Shown: piece by piece, positions 24,094 through 31,251 of the stretch
How the letters are laid out: every line of letters starts with the position of its first letter
Numbering within the stretch: the stretch's first letter is position 1
From: Prevotella sp.
Lineage (GTDB): Bacteria; Bacteroidota; Bacteroidia; Bacteroidales; Bacteroidaceae
DNA: 39,281 nucleotides
Assembly (NCBI GenBank): GCA_016286585.1
Contig: JAEETC010000016.1
Coordinates: 1-39,281 of the forward strand
Reading direction: 5' to 3'
Position numbers and translations under genes: made by a program
The notes under the pieces: generated by a model
What the model was told of the DNA's origin: nothing
The model's input: the letters and a program-made list of their open reading frames with translations, nothing else
Databases searched by the model: none

Positions 24094-25536
24094 ATGAAAG
24101 ACTTAAAAATGTACATCAACGGCCAGTTCTGCGAGAGCTCGAACGGCCAGTGGATCGCAGTGTTAAACCCCTCTACCGAGGAAGTCATCTCCCGCCAGCC
24201 GGAAGGAACCATTGAAGACGTGAACCGCGCCCTCGATGCCGCCCGTGCCGCCCAGAAGGCCTGGGCAAAGACACCCGCCATCGAGCGTGCAGGCTATCTG
24301 CTGAAAATGGCCGAGGGCATCAAGAAGCGCGAGAAGGAGTTCACCGAGATCATCATGCGCGAACAGGGAAAGACCCGCACATGGGCCTCTATCGAGGTGG
24401 GTGCCACCATCGCCTACTTTGAGTACATGGCCACCTTCGCCCGCCACATCGAGGGTGAGATCATCCCCAGCGACCGTCCCAACGAGACCATCCTGCTCAC
24501 GAAGAAGCCCATCGGCGTCGTGGCCGGCATCCTGCCCTGGAACTTCCCGTTCTTCCTCATCGCCCGCAAGGCCGGTGCAGCGCTCATTGCCGGCTGTACC
24601 ATCGTCATCAAGCCCTCACAGCTCACACCTGAGAACTGTACCGAGTTCGCCAAGGTAGTGGCTGAGACAGGCCTGCCCGCAGGCGTCATCAACATCGTCA
24701 CTGGTAAGGGCTCCGTCATCGGCAACGAGATGGCCGGCTCTCCGAAGATCGACATCGTCTCTGTCACAGGCTCTGTCGCAGCCGGCGAGAGCATCATGGC
24801 CGCCGCCTCGAAGAACATCACGAAGGTGAGCCTCGAGCTGGGTGGTAAGGCCCCTGCCATCGTCATGAAGGATGCCGATCTGGAGCGCGCCGCCCAGTGG
24901 ATCGTCGACAGCCGTATCGGCAACAACGGTCAGATCTGTAACAACGCCGAGCGCGTGTATGTGCAGAAAGAGGTGAAGGCCGAGTTCACGAAGATCCTCG
25001 TCGAGAAAATGAAGGCCGTGAAGGTGGGCGACCCCTGCGCCGACGAGAGCGTCGACATGGGTCCGCTGGTAGAGGCCCGCGCCCTGGAGAGCGTCACCGA
25101 GAAGGTGAATCGCGCCATCAAGCAGGGAGCCAAGCTGCTCTGCGGTGGTAGCCGCGTAGGCACCACAGGCTACTTCTATGCCGCCACCGTGCTCGACAAC
25201 TGCACGCAGGACATGGACATCATCCATGAGGAGACCTTCGGTCCCGTGATCCCGCTCATCGAGTTCGAGACCATCGACCAGGTCATCGCCTGGGCCAACG
25301 ACTGCGAGTACGGTCTGGCATCGTCTATCTTCACCAAGGACCTGAACGTGGCTGTGAAGGCCTGCCGCGAGCTGGAGTTCGGCGAGACCTACATCAACCG
25401 CGAGCACTTCGAGGCCATCCAGGGCTTCCATGCCGGTGTGAAGAAGAGTGGTATTGGCGGTGCCGACGGCAAGCACGGCGTCGAGGAATACCTCGTCACC
25501 CACGTCACCTACCTCGACACCTACGAGGACATGTAA
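24094..25536 (+). CDS. aldA: NAD-dependent aldehyde dehydrogenase, AldA (lactaldehyde) type
   Basis: This 480-residue enzyme is closely similar along its length to the AldA lactaldehyde/glycolaldehyde dehydrogenase pattern: 'MYINGQF' start, 'EGEIIPSDRPNE', 'GILPWNFPFFLIARK', 'VTGSVAAGESIMAAASKNITKVSLELGGKAPAIVM' (description), and the end 'FHAGVKKSGIGGADGKHGVEEYL'. The catalytic Cys is residue 282 (GQIC) and the general-base Glu lies in LELGGK. It oxidises aldehydes such as L-lactaldehyde to acids with NAD in the cytoplasm, as in fucose/rhamnose breakdown. It has its own promoter and terminator, and no sugar-catabolism gene is nearby in the window. Other aldehydes remain possible. Confidence 0.92.
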   Translation: MKDLKMYINGQFCESSNGQWIAVLNPSTEEVISRQPEGTIEDVNRALDAARAAQKAWAKTPAIERAGYLLKMAEGIKKREKEFTEIIMREQGKTRTWASIEVGATIAYFEYMATFARHIEGEIIPSDRPNETILLTKKPIGVVAGILPWNFPFFLIARKAGAALIAGCTIVIKPSQLTPENCTEFAKVVAETGLPAGVINIVTGKGSVIGNEMAGSPKIDIVSVTGSVAAGESIMAAASKNITKVSLELGGKAPAIVMKDADLERAAQWIVDSRIGNNGQICNNAERVYVQKEVKAEFTKILVEKMKAVKVGDPCADESVDMGPLVEARALESVTEKVNRAIKQGAKLLCGGSRVGTTGYFYAATVLDNCTQDMDIIHEETFGPVIPLIEFETIDQVIAWANDCEYGLASSIFTKDLNVAVKACRELEFGETYINREHFEAIQGFHAGVKKSGIGGADGKHGVEEYLVTHVTYLDTYEDM

Positions 25537-25544
25537 GAAACCAA

Positions 25545-25571
25545 AGAGGGTGTGCCAAATAGGCACATCCT
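25545..25571. terminator. Bidirectional hairpin between aldA and smalltalk
   Basis: An 11-base stem (25545-25555 with 25561-25571, one G-T pair, loop AAATA) lies between the convergent aldA and smalltalk genes. T-rich sequence follows more clearly on the minus-strand side. Confidence 0.75.
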
Positions 25572-25585
25572 CATTCAAGTTTAGG

Positions 25586-25696
25586 CTAAAACGGGCCGTG
25601 GCCCATGCACGAGGTCGTGCTAATCGCCGTCAGGAATGCTGTGAGCGCGGCTACTAGAACCTTCACCGCCAGCTCGATCACGCGTTGCTTCTTCAT
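25586..25696 (-). CDS. Smalltalk family small protein (36 residues)
   Basis: This is a short frame starting MKKQRVIELAVKVLVAALTA, with one hydrophobic helix (about residues 8-26), the end of which reads AISTTSC, followed by a six-residue tail MGHGPF. Bacteroidota genomes contain a family called 'smalltalk' with this size, start (MKK), Ala/Leu/Val-rich helix and TSC near the end. They typically lie just downstream of an HU-like DNA-binding gene and before a cell-wall amidase. The same order holds here. Whether the Cys is lipid-modified is unclear because the signal is at the C-terminal side. The function is unknown. A 30-base inverted repeat separates it from the HU-like gene. Confidence 0.8.
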   Translation of the reverse strand: MKKQRVIELAVKVLVAALTAFLTAISTTSCMGHGPF

Positions 25697-25718
25697 ATTT
25701 CACACTGATAATTGTTTT

Positions 25719-25821
25719 GTCTCACAGAAATCACAGAAATCACAGAAATTTTAACTTTGCTTACTCTGTGCGTAGCCTGTGCCGTAGGCACTTTCCGTGA
25801 TTTCCGTGGTTTCTGTGTGAC
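25719..25821. repeat. Inverted repeat built from 9-base units, HU-smalltalk gap
   Basis: The left arm (25719-25748) has three copies of tcacagaaa. The right arm (25792-25821) has three inverted copies (tttccgtga, tttccgtgg, tttctgtgt). Across 30 bases the arms pair except at about four positions. The loop contains a perfect GTGCC/GGCAC hairpin (25779-25791). It lies in the transcribed gap between HU and smalltalk. Confidence 0.9.
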
Positions 25822-25824
25822 ATT

Positions 25825-26367
25825 TTAACCGTTGCCCTGCTGGTCTGCGGCGGGTGCCAGCACGTAGCTCAGCGGCGTCTTCTTCTGGAATCGCTTCTCC
25901 TTACCACCGACGGTACGCTTCTCGCTCTCCACGAGGTAGCCGAAGGTGAAGATGCAGTCCTCCTTCAGAGCCCGACTGGTCAGCTTCTCACCCTTCGTGT
26001 TCTCAGGGACGAAGTTGATGTGGATGCCGTTGATCATCGCCTCGGGGCCACCTGCCACAGCAGCGGCGAGGTTCGCCTTGCCCAGCTTCTGACCGTCGAC
26101 ACTCGGCGAGAACGTCCCGAAGCCGTCGAGCTTCACGGGCTGGCCCTGCGTGAGCAGTTCCTTCAGGCAGTCCACCACCTGTCCCAGCACCAGCACACAC
26201 ATCTGGTAGTCGGCGATCTTGCCGTGCGAGGTCATGTGGGCTGCAAAGCCCTTCAGATTAAGAGGTTCCTTAGCGTCCACCTCTGCGAAATACTTTCCGT
26301 AAGCGGTGCTGTCGTCGTTCTTGTTCTGACGCAGGTTAATCACCATGGGAATTTCACTTCTTGCCAT
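25825..26367 (-). CDS. HU-like (HU-HIG-type) DNA-binding protein
   Basis: This 180-residue protein has a DNABII/HU-like core preceded by an N-terminal strand-rich segment ('MVINLRQNKNDDSTAYGKYFAEVDAKEPLNLKGFAAHMTSHG', description). It includes 'LGQVVDCLKELLTQGQPVKLDGFGTFSPSV', the HU dimer/arm region with the typical 'V.L.GFGTF', and a C-terminal tail of about 60 residues ending in 'PAADQQGNG'. Bacteroidota have many such HU-type proteins with extra domains. They probably bind DNA and occur in accessory islands next to smalltalk and hydrolase genes. The ATG at 26365-26367 was chosen (MARSE). It has its own promoter (26514-26544) facing the DUF4248 gene, with a leader of about 140 bases that contains repeats. 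Confidence 0.88.
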   Translation of the reverse strand: MARSEIPMVINLRQNKNDDSTAYGKYFAEVDAKEPLNLKGFAAHMTSHGKIADYQMCVLVLGQVVDCLKELLTQGQPVKLDGFGTFSPSVDGQKLGKANLAAAVAGGPEAMINGIHINFVPENTKGEKLTSRALKEDCIFTFGYLVESEKRTVGGKEKRFQKKTPLSYVLAPAADQQGNG

Positions 26368-26415
26368 TTTTTTGTTCCTTTCTTTTTTAATTAGTTAAAC
26401 ATAAGCCTTTTTAGT

Positions 26416-26501
26416 AGTGAGAGGTTAGAGGTGAGTGGTGAGAGATGACTCCCTTGGGCCCGGTAGGAAATTCTTCACTCTTCACGCTTCACTCTTCACT
26501 T
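26416..26501. repeat. Two facing heptanucleotide arrays in the HU leader
   Basis: Array one (26416-26450) has five units around GGTGAGA. Array two (26474-26501) has four units around TTCACTC. The two unit types are roughly complementary, so the arrays can form an imperfect stem around a 23-base centre. They lie within the expected 5' leader of the HU-like transcript. Confidence 0.8.
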
Positions 26502-26513
26502 TGAAAGACATTG

Positions 26514-26544
26514 CAAAAATAATGAATTATTTTGAACTATGCAA
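26514..26544 (-). promoter_or_regulatory. Bacteroidota-type promoter for HU-like and smalltalk genes
   Basis: On the minus strand the -33 TTG is at 26542-26544 and the -7 TATTTTTG at 26514-26521, with exactly 20 bases between. Transcription would start near 26507. Confidence 0.75.
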
Positions 26545-26623
26545 GCCTTTAAACCATCCAAAACATGTTATACAACGTTATTCTATATTATTCAATATTA
26601 TACCAAAATATTTGCGCTATTTC

Positions 26624-26654
26624 TTGCATATCTCCGAACTTTTTCGTATCTTTG
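26624..26654 (+). promoter_or_regulatory. Bacteroidota-type promoter for the DUF4248 gene
   Basis: The -33 TTG is at 26624-26626 and the -7 TATCTTTG at 26647-26654, spacing 20. It diverges from the HU promoter; about 80 AT-rich bases with partial inverted repeats separate the two -33 boxes and could hold an operator. Confidence 0.8.
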
Positions 26655-26692
26655 CATCATGAAACATGTTTAACTAATAACATCAATATCAA

Positions 26693-26893
26693 ATGATCAA
26701 TCATCCATGTTCAATTGGCAGAACCGAGCTCGCGACCCGCTATTTCCCAAACATTCAGCCACAGAATGCCTGGCAGAAACTCCGCGGATTGCTAGCTGAA
26801 GACCCCGACCTACGCCCGCTTACAGAGCTCCGCCGCCGCACATTTCTACCAATAGAAGTCAATAAAATTTACCACTCATTAGGGCAGCCTTGA
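26693..26893 (+). CDS. DUF4248 family protein
   Basis: This 66-residue protein matches the DUF4248 pattern: 'IGRTELATRYFPNIQPQNAWQKLRGLL' (Arg-Ser/Thr-Glu-Leu-Ala then YFP) and the C-terminal 'RTFLPIEVNKIYHSLGQP', which corresponds to the 'P..V..IF..LGEP' end of the family. Such proteins are small, probably DNA-binding or regulatory (a winged or helix-turn-helix-like layout is possible), and are frequently found beside the HU-like/smalltalk pair and upstream of a helicase of the DUF3987 type in Bacteroidales. Here the helicase lies about 10 kb away, with a restriction remnant and an LRR gene in between. The function is unknown. Confidence 0.82.
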   Translation: MINHPCSIGRTELATRYFPNIQPQNAWQKLRGLLAEDPDLRPLTELRRRTFLPIEVNKIYHSLGQP

Positions 26894-26945
26894 GCTGCCT
26901 ATTTTAGTGCCTTTTCACCTCTCTGGGTTTCATGCCAGGAAACCC
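26882..26945. other. Two short hairpins after DUF4248
   Basis: GGCAGC and GCTGCC pair across five bases over the stop codon of DUF4248. A second perfect 7-base stem, GGGTTTC (26925-26931) with GAAACCC (26939-26945), has a 7-base loop. A related motif, TTTCATGGCAGGAAACC, recurs near 26973-26990. They may end transcription, but T-runs are weak. Confidence 0.5.
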
Positions 26946-27074
26946 CGACTTTCCATGGCCCAAACTCCCACTTTCATGGCAGGAAACCACCAGTCTCCTT
27001 TAAGGTGAATTTCGCCACATCCCAGCGCGTTCAATGTGTAAATAGATTTCATCAACCTCCCCGATATCCACGTT

Positions 27075-27287
27075 ATTACAAATTACAGATTACAGTTTTA
27101 TTTTCGCGCCCCTGTACTATCTTCTATGCTGCCTAAGCAATCTATAATAATATATATATAATATATTATATATATATTATTATAGATTTATTCAATCTCT
27201 TTCTCTTCTTCTACTCCTTCACAACCGCGCCGACCGAAACCACAACGACACGGCACACTTTTAAAACTGTAATCTGTAATTTGTAAT
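27075..27287. repeat. 26-base perfect inverted repeat around an AT palindrome
   Basis: The left arm (27075-27100) is attacaa, attacag, attacag plus tttta. The right arm (27262-27287) is its exact reverse complement. A 161-base spacer holds a 50-base palindrome at 27139-27188. The arm also recurs at 39049-39070. The rest of this gap (26894-27378), apart from the hsdM promoter, shows no gene. Confidence 0.92.
27139..27188. repeat. Perfect 50-base AT-rich palindrome
   Basis: The sequence from aatctataat to attatagatt is identical to its own reverse complement over 50 bases with no central spacer, and breaks at the next base pair. It can extrude a cruciform or fold as a long RNA hairpin. There is no adjacent T-run, so it is not a classic terminator. 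Confidence 0.95.
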
Positions 27288-27327
27288 GCATGGGGGTGAA
27301 AAAAGGGGAAAAGAAATGTCGATAATA

Positions 27328-27359
27328 TTTGGAAATATAATATTTTTCCCTTACCTTTG
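27328..27359 (+). promoter_or_regulatory. Bacteroidota-type promoter for the hsdM-like gene
   Basis: The -33 TTTG is at 27328-27331 and the -7 TACCTTTG at 27352-27359, spacing 20. The start codon is at 27379. Confidence 0.78.
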
Positions 27360-27378
27360 CAGCATATATACTAATCAT

Positions 27379-28590
27379 ATGATCAATATAAGAAAACTTG
27401 AGACTGAATTATGGGAGTCAGCAGATTTGCTTCGTCAAGGGAGTAAGCTGACGAGCTCACAATATTGCATGCCAGTCCTGGCTCTTTTATTCCTGCGCTA
27501 TGCCTATAGCCGTTATAAGATGGTAGAGGCGGAAATTTTGCAGAGCCGTCCTATGCGTGGAGGTCGCGTGATGCCTGTAGAACCCAGCGATTTTGCAGCC
27601 AAAAGTGCGCTTTATCTCCCCAAGGAAGCACAGTGCGACTATGTGATGGCCAATCCTCCTTTCAACGTGGATAAGGTGAAAGCCGAGTCTGCCTCTGCTG
27701 CAGGCCGTCTGCCCTTCGGATTACCAGGCGTGAATGCCAAGACCAAGGAGGTGGGTAACGCCAATTATTTATGGATCAGTTATTTCTATGCCTACCTGAA
27801 TGATCACGGGCGTGCAGGCTTCGTGATGGCCAGCTCTGCCACAGATAGTGCCAATAAAGACCGTGACATCCGCGAAAAGCTCGTGCGCACAGGCGATGTG
27901 GACGTGATGGTGAGCGTAGGTAACAACTTCTTCTATACGCTCTCCCTGCCCTGTTCGCTGTGGTTCTTCGACAGAAATAAGAACACCGACATCCGCGATA
28001 AGGTGCTCTTCATCGATGCCCGCAACTACTATACAGTAGTCGATCGTACCCTCAATGAGTGGACAGAGTGGCAACTCCGTAACCTACAAGCCATCGTGCA
28101 TCTGTATCGTGGTGAGACAGAAAAGTATAAGGCTTTGATAGCAGATTACGATGAAGCCCTCCAAGGGCAAACCATAGAAAGTCTTGAGGCTGCTATCCAG
28201 AAACAGAAGGCAGAGGCCAAGCAACTCATTGCAGAGGCCCAGCGCAAAGACAAAAAGCGCATCGAGGCAGAGCAGAATGCCCTCGTAGCGGAACTTGAAG
28301 AAACACTCGAGATCGCCCGTCAGCGCGAATGGCTCACCTCAAAGTTTGGTGATGGAGAATACCAGGACATCCTTGGTCTCTGTAAGATAGCCACCATTCA
28401 GGAGATAGAGGAAAAGAACTACTCGCTCACCCCTGGTGCCTACGTAGGTGTGGCAGAACAGGAAGACGATGGAGTCGATTTCCACGAGCGCATGAACGAG
28501 ATACATGCCCAGTTGGCACAGTTGAACCAAGAGGCCGGCGTGCTGATGGATGAGATTCAAAAAGCATGGGAGGAACTGAAGGAGAAATAA
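27379..28590 (+). pseudogene. hsdM: Type I methylase subunit HsdM with internal in-frame deletion
   Basis: The 403-residue frame starts MINIRKLETELWESADLLRQ, which is the HsdM N-terminal domain. It runs normally to 'LYLPKEAQ' (about residue 84) and then jumps to 'CDYVMANPPFN' (NPPF at residues 92-95). In full-length relatives a stretch of roughly 200 or more residues, which holds the S-adenosylmethionine motif (DPACGSGG), lies between these points. Catalytic motif IV is kept, together with the later target-subunit-interacting and coiled-coil part ('NYSLTPGAYVGVAEQEDDGVDFHERM' near the end). The protein therefore cannot bind the methyl donor. The frame is open and has a good promoter, so the product may still be made. 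The deletion size is from memory of the family, not from an alignment. Confidence 0.85.
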
Positions 28591-28599
28591 TTGTAAGCA

Positions 28600-29817
28600 A
28601 TGGCAGAAGAAATAAAGAAATATCAAAACGCGGTGGACGTCATCAAGACCGCGATACTGCAGAGTCAGGCTCGAGCTGCTAAGGCTGTCAACCAAGAGCA
28701 ATTGGCCCTTTACTATGGTATTGGCAGGTACGTATCTGCTAACAGCCGAAAGAAGAATTGGGGCAAGGGCGCTATTGATACCATTAGCGAACAGTTGCGC
28801 AAAGAACTGCCAGGACTTCGTGGTTTTTCGGCACCAAGTCTTCGCAAAATGAGAATATTCTATGAGGAGTGGATGATGCTGGAACGTAATTCGTTCGTTC
28901 CAACGAACAAATTAGAGTCTCAATCGGAAAAAATGTTCGTTCCAACGAACGAAATTACAAAAATTAACACTAATTCATCAGTCGTAACTGATGAATTTGC
29001 TGCCGACACAGAAATCCGCCAATTGCAATTGGCAAATCTGCCCAATTTCCCATTGCGCGAGTTCCTGAGCATCAGCTTCACCCACCATATTGCCATCCTG
29101 ACAAAGGCCAAGACATACGAGGAGCGCGTATTCTACATGAAGTATGCTGATGGCTATAAACCAACGGTAGAAGATTTGGAGAAGGTTATCAAGCAAGACC
29201 TCTTCCATCATCAGGACAAGATGCCTAATAATTTCCTTGCAACCATCCCTGATTATAAAAAGGCTTATCGCGCCATTTGCATGTTCAAGGATGAGTATCT
29301 GCTTAATTTTATCAATGTAGAGGAGTTAGGCATGCACGACGAGGATATAGACGAAGAAGTGATAGAGAGCAATATCGTCCACAACGTGAAGAACTTTATC
29401 ATGACTTTTGGACGAGGATTCTCTTTCTCTGGTAGTCAGGTTCACTACGACAAACTGGGGCACGATCACTGGATAGACCTTTTGTTTTTTAATCGCGATT
29501 TGAACCGAACCGTGGTGTTCGAGTTGAAGAAAGGAAGGTTTAAGGTGGGCTATCTTGCACAGTTAAGTGCCTATTTGCGAATACTGAATGATGATGATCG
29601 CAGAGACCACGAGGAGGCACCTATTGGTATTATTCTCTGCAAGAATGTTGATAAGAACTATGCAGGCTATATCATGCAGGACTTTAAGCAGCCAATGGGT
29701 GTTGCCGCCTATAAGCTGGCTGACGAAATGGATCCTGAACTTTTGAAGGCTCTACCGCCAAAGGATGAGCTACAAAGAGTGTTCGAGGAAAGCTGTAAAA
29801 AGGAGGGCGAGGAGTAA
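28600..29817 (+). CDS. DUF1016 / YhcG-type PDDEXK nuclease
   Basis: This 405-residue protein has the DUF1016 N-terminal domain ('KTAILQSQARAAKAVNQEQLALYYGIGRYVS' and 'GKGAIDTISEQLRKELPGLRGFSAPSLRKMRIFYEEW', description). After a variable linker comes 'FLSISFTHHIAILTKAKTYEERVFYMKYA'. The C-terminal PDDEXK nuclease domain has 'HWIDLLFFNRDLNRTVVFELKKGRFKVGYLAQLSAYL' (Asp in the WIDLLF block, E-x-K in VFELKKG). These proteins are common between the subunits of type I restriction systems and may be DNA-repair or defence nucleases. The linker contains two identical palindromic 16-base motifs that encode FVPTN. The gene appears intact although hsdM and hsdS around it are damaged. It starts 10 bases after hsdM. 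Confidence 0.9.
   Translation: MAEEIKKYQNAVDVIKTAILQSQARAAKAVNQEQLALYYGIGRYVSANSRKKNWGKGAIDTISEQLRKELPGLRGFSAPSLRKMRIFYEEWMMLERNSFVPTNKLESQSEKMFVPTNEITKINTNSSVVTDEFAADTEIRQLQLANLPNFPLREFLSISFTHHIAILTKAKTYEERVFYMKYADGYKPTVEDLEKVIKQDLFHHQDKMPNNFLATIPDYKKAYRAICMFKDEYLLNFINVEELGMHDEDIDEEVIESNIVHNVKNFIMTFGRGFSFSGSQVHYDKLGHDHWIDLLFFNRDLNRTVVFELKKGRFKVGYLAQLSAYLRILNDDDRRDHEEAPIGIILCKNVDKNYAGYIMQDFKQPMGVAAYKLADEMDPELLKALPPKDELQRVFEESCKKEGEE
28893..28950. repeat. Two identical palindromic 16-base motifs in the DUF1016 gene
   Basis: GTTCGTT-CC-AACGAAC occurs at 28893-28908 and again at 28935-28950. Each is a 7-base stem with a 2-base loop, in the same reading frame, and each encodes VPTN after Phe. 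They lie in the variable linker before the nuclease domain. Confidence 0.9.
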
Positions 29818-30026
29818 TGAATAGGGTTGATAAGAGTATTGTTGTTAACCATATGGTTAATATGGTCAATTCTGTTAAGATGCTAATTTTTAGCATATTT
29901 TACAATAATGTGGATGTAAAAACGGACAGTTATTTGAATATTTCGGATAACTCATATGACGAACCAACAAATATATTTTGTAAGTTCAAAAAATGTCCTC
30001 ACCTCGTATTAGTAGTAAATAAATAG
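29817..30026 (+). CDS. Doubtful 69-residue frame between DUF1016 and hsdS
   Basis: The frame overlaps the DUF1016 stop by one base and runs to just before hsdS. It encodes an AT-rich, Asn/Val/Ile-rich peptide with no recognised family. It could be a small protein, or simply degraded spacer where other genes of the restriction locus once stood. Base composition is distinctly more AT-rich than the surrounding metabolic genes. Coding status is uncertain. Confidence 0.3.
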   Translation: MNRVDKSIVVNHMVNMVNSVKMLIFSIFYNNVDVKTDSYLNISDNSYDEPTNIFCKFKKCPHLVLVVNK

Positions 30027-30031
30027 TGATT

Positions 30032-30685
30032 ATGGACAGGATTCAGTGGAAGAAAGTTAAGTTGGGAGACTATATCGATGTCCTTTCGGGCTTTGCATAT
30101 AAGTCTAAAGATTTCTCTGATTCAGGAATCCCCGTAATTAAGATAAAGAATGTTTGTCCTCCGTATATATCATTGGAAGATCTTTCTTATGTACCCAAGT
30201 CAATTGCTTTTCAGAATCCGAGGTACATTCTTAATAAGGGTGATGTCCTAATAGCAATGACTGGCTCCCATATTAATCAAATTGCATCGGTCGTTGGACG
30301 TGTTGGCAGAGTTAGATACGATAATATAACCGTTCTAAACCAGCGCGTTGGCAAAATTATAAATAAGAACGATGAGACGTCTTCTCTTGACTATATTTAT
30401 TACTATTTAAGTCAATATGAGGTAAAAGTTGAGTTGGCTCAAAAAGCTGGTGGAGCGGCAAATCAAGCAAATATCAGTCCTTCAGACATCAAGAACTTGT
30501 TATTTCCATGTCCTCCTTTCGAAGTTCAGTGCCGCATTGCCACCATTCTTTCCCGCTATGACTCATTGATAGAGAACTATCAGAAACAGATAAAGCTATT
30601 GGAGGAAGCAGCGCAGCGGCTCCCTGATACTGCAAAATGTTGGACGGGAATGTGCTACTTCGTCAAAAACGTGATGAAGTTCTAA
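30032..30685 (+). pseudogene. hsdS: Type I specificity subunit HsdS, shortened at the 3' end
   Basis: The 217-residue frame starts MDRIQWKKVKLGDYIDVLSG (ATG 30032; a GTG at 30026 is also in frame). It carries one target-recognition domain ('GIPVIKIKNVCPPYISLEDLSYVPKSI', 'GDVLIAMTGSHINQIASVVGRVG', 'LNQRVGKII') and the central conserved helix ('PPFEVQCRIATILSRYDSLIENYQKQIKLLEEAAQRL'). It then continues with unrelated residues (about 198-217, 'PDTAKCWTGMCYFVKNVMKF'). Full HsdS has two recognition domains or at least the usual 'YKEWF' continuation, so the frame was broken near 30620 and joined to other sequence. The region is AT-rich relative to neighbours, which suggests transfer. It probably does not form a working specificity subunit. 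Confidence 0.82.
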
Positions 30686-30817
30686 AGGGAACTTTGTCAT
30701 ATCCTTACCGAAATATGGCAGCTAATAATTAATATGGTCACAGAATGGGGCTATGTCTGCACCCCAGTCTTGGTGGCTCGGTATTAATTCAGCGGACACT
30801 AATTACACAAGTTGACG

Positions 30818-31153
30818 ATGAAACATATTATTAATATACAAGAGCAATATGGCGTGGAACTACACACGCGGCAGATGATTGAGCGGCTGACAGCCTCACT
30901 TAATCCTGAAGATTCATATCTGCTGGATATGCAAGGGGTGCAACAGATTTCCCGTTCGGCAGCAGACGAGCTATACAATCTGACGCACAGCACGATACGC
31001 GCGGATCTAATTAACTTGGAACCCTTTGTGGAAAAAATGTTGTCTGCTGTGACCAAGGGACGTTTTCTACCTCGCGAACACACGGCGGGTGATTTGCCAA
31101 TAGTTCAATGCGACACTATTGGCAACGTATTACAACAGTTGGCAGCCGGGTAG
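30818..31153 (+). CDS. STAS-like (DUF4325) domain protein
   Basis: This 111-residue protein starts at MKHIINIQEQYG; a TTG two codons upstream was rejected. 'SYLLDMQGVQQISRSAADELYNL' at about residues 35-57 matches the DUF4325/STAS-like pattern (hydrophobic strand, D-x-x-G-V, then S-R-S-x-A-D-E). The tail, about 85-111, is 'HTAGDLPIVQCDTIGNVLQQLAAG'. DUF4325 proteins are often encoded with a histidine-kinase-like ATPase partner as regulatory or defence pairs. No such partner gene is intact here, and the 130 bases upstream contain fragments only. The gene is followed by a strong bidirectional terminator. Confidence 0.72.
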   Translation: MKHIINIQEQYGVELHTRQMIERLTASLNPEDSYLLDMQGVQQISRSAADELYNLTHSTIRADLINLEPFVEKMLSAVTKGRFLPREHTAGDLPIVQCDTIGNVLQQLAAG

Positions 31154-31194
31154 CCAGGGCGCAGAAGGGTAAGAGTCACCTTTGCGACTAATCA

Positions 31195-31234
31195 TAAAAA
31201 CATGGAGCCCGATGACGAGCTCCATGTTTTTTTT
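31195..31234. terminator. Bidirectional rho-independent terminator
   Basis: A perfect 10-base stem AACATGGAGC/GCTCCATGTT (31199-31208 and 31219-31228) is flanked by five A on the left and a run of T on the right. It separates the plus-strand DUF4325 gene from the convergent LRR gene. Confidence 0.92.
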
Positions 31235-31251
31235 GTGATGATGCACCCGGG

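Noticed and set aside
24616..25578. Long minus-strand frame opposite the aldehyde dehydrogenase
   Set aside because: It is an antisense shadow of a gene that matches AldA along its full length.
26416..26501. Possible CRISPR array
   Set aside because: Units are 7 bases with no unique spacers of normal length and no cas gene in the window. The same applies to the other heptad arrays and to the LRR repeats.
26435..26662. Plus-strand frame of 75 residues between HU and DUF4248
   Set aside because: It runs through the heptad arrays and over both promoters, and its peptide comes from the repeat. No family pattern.
27139..27188. AT palindrome as a rho-independent terminator
   Set aside because: There is no G/C-rich stem and no T-run after it, and the nearest upstream gene ends about 245 bases before it.
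30686..30817. Fragment of an ATPase partner of the STAS-like gene
   Set aside because: Short frames exist (for example from 30650) but none shows a convincing ATPase motif, so no gene was called.
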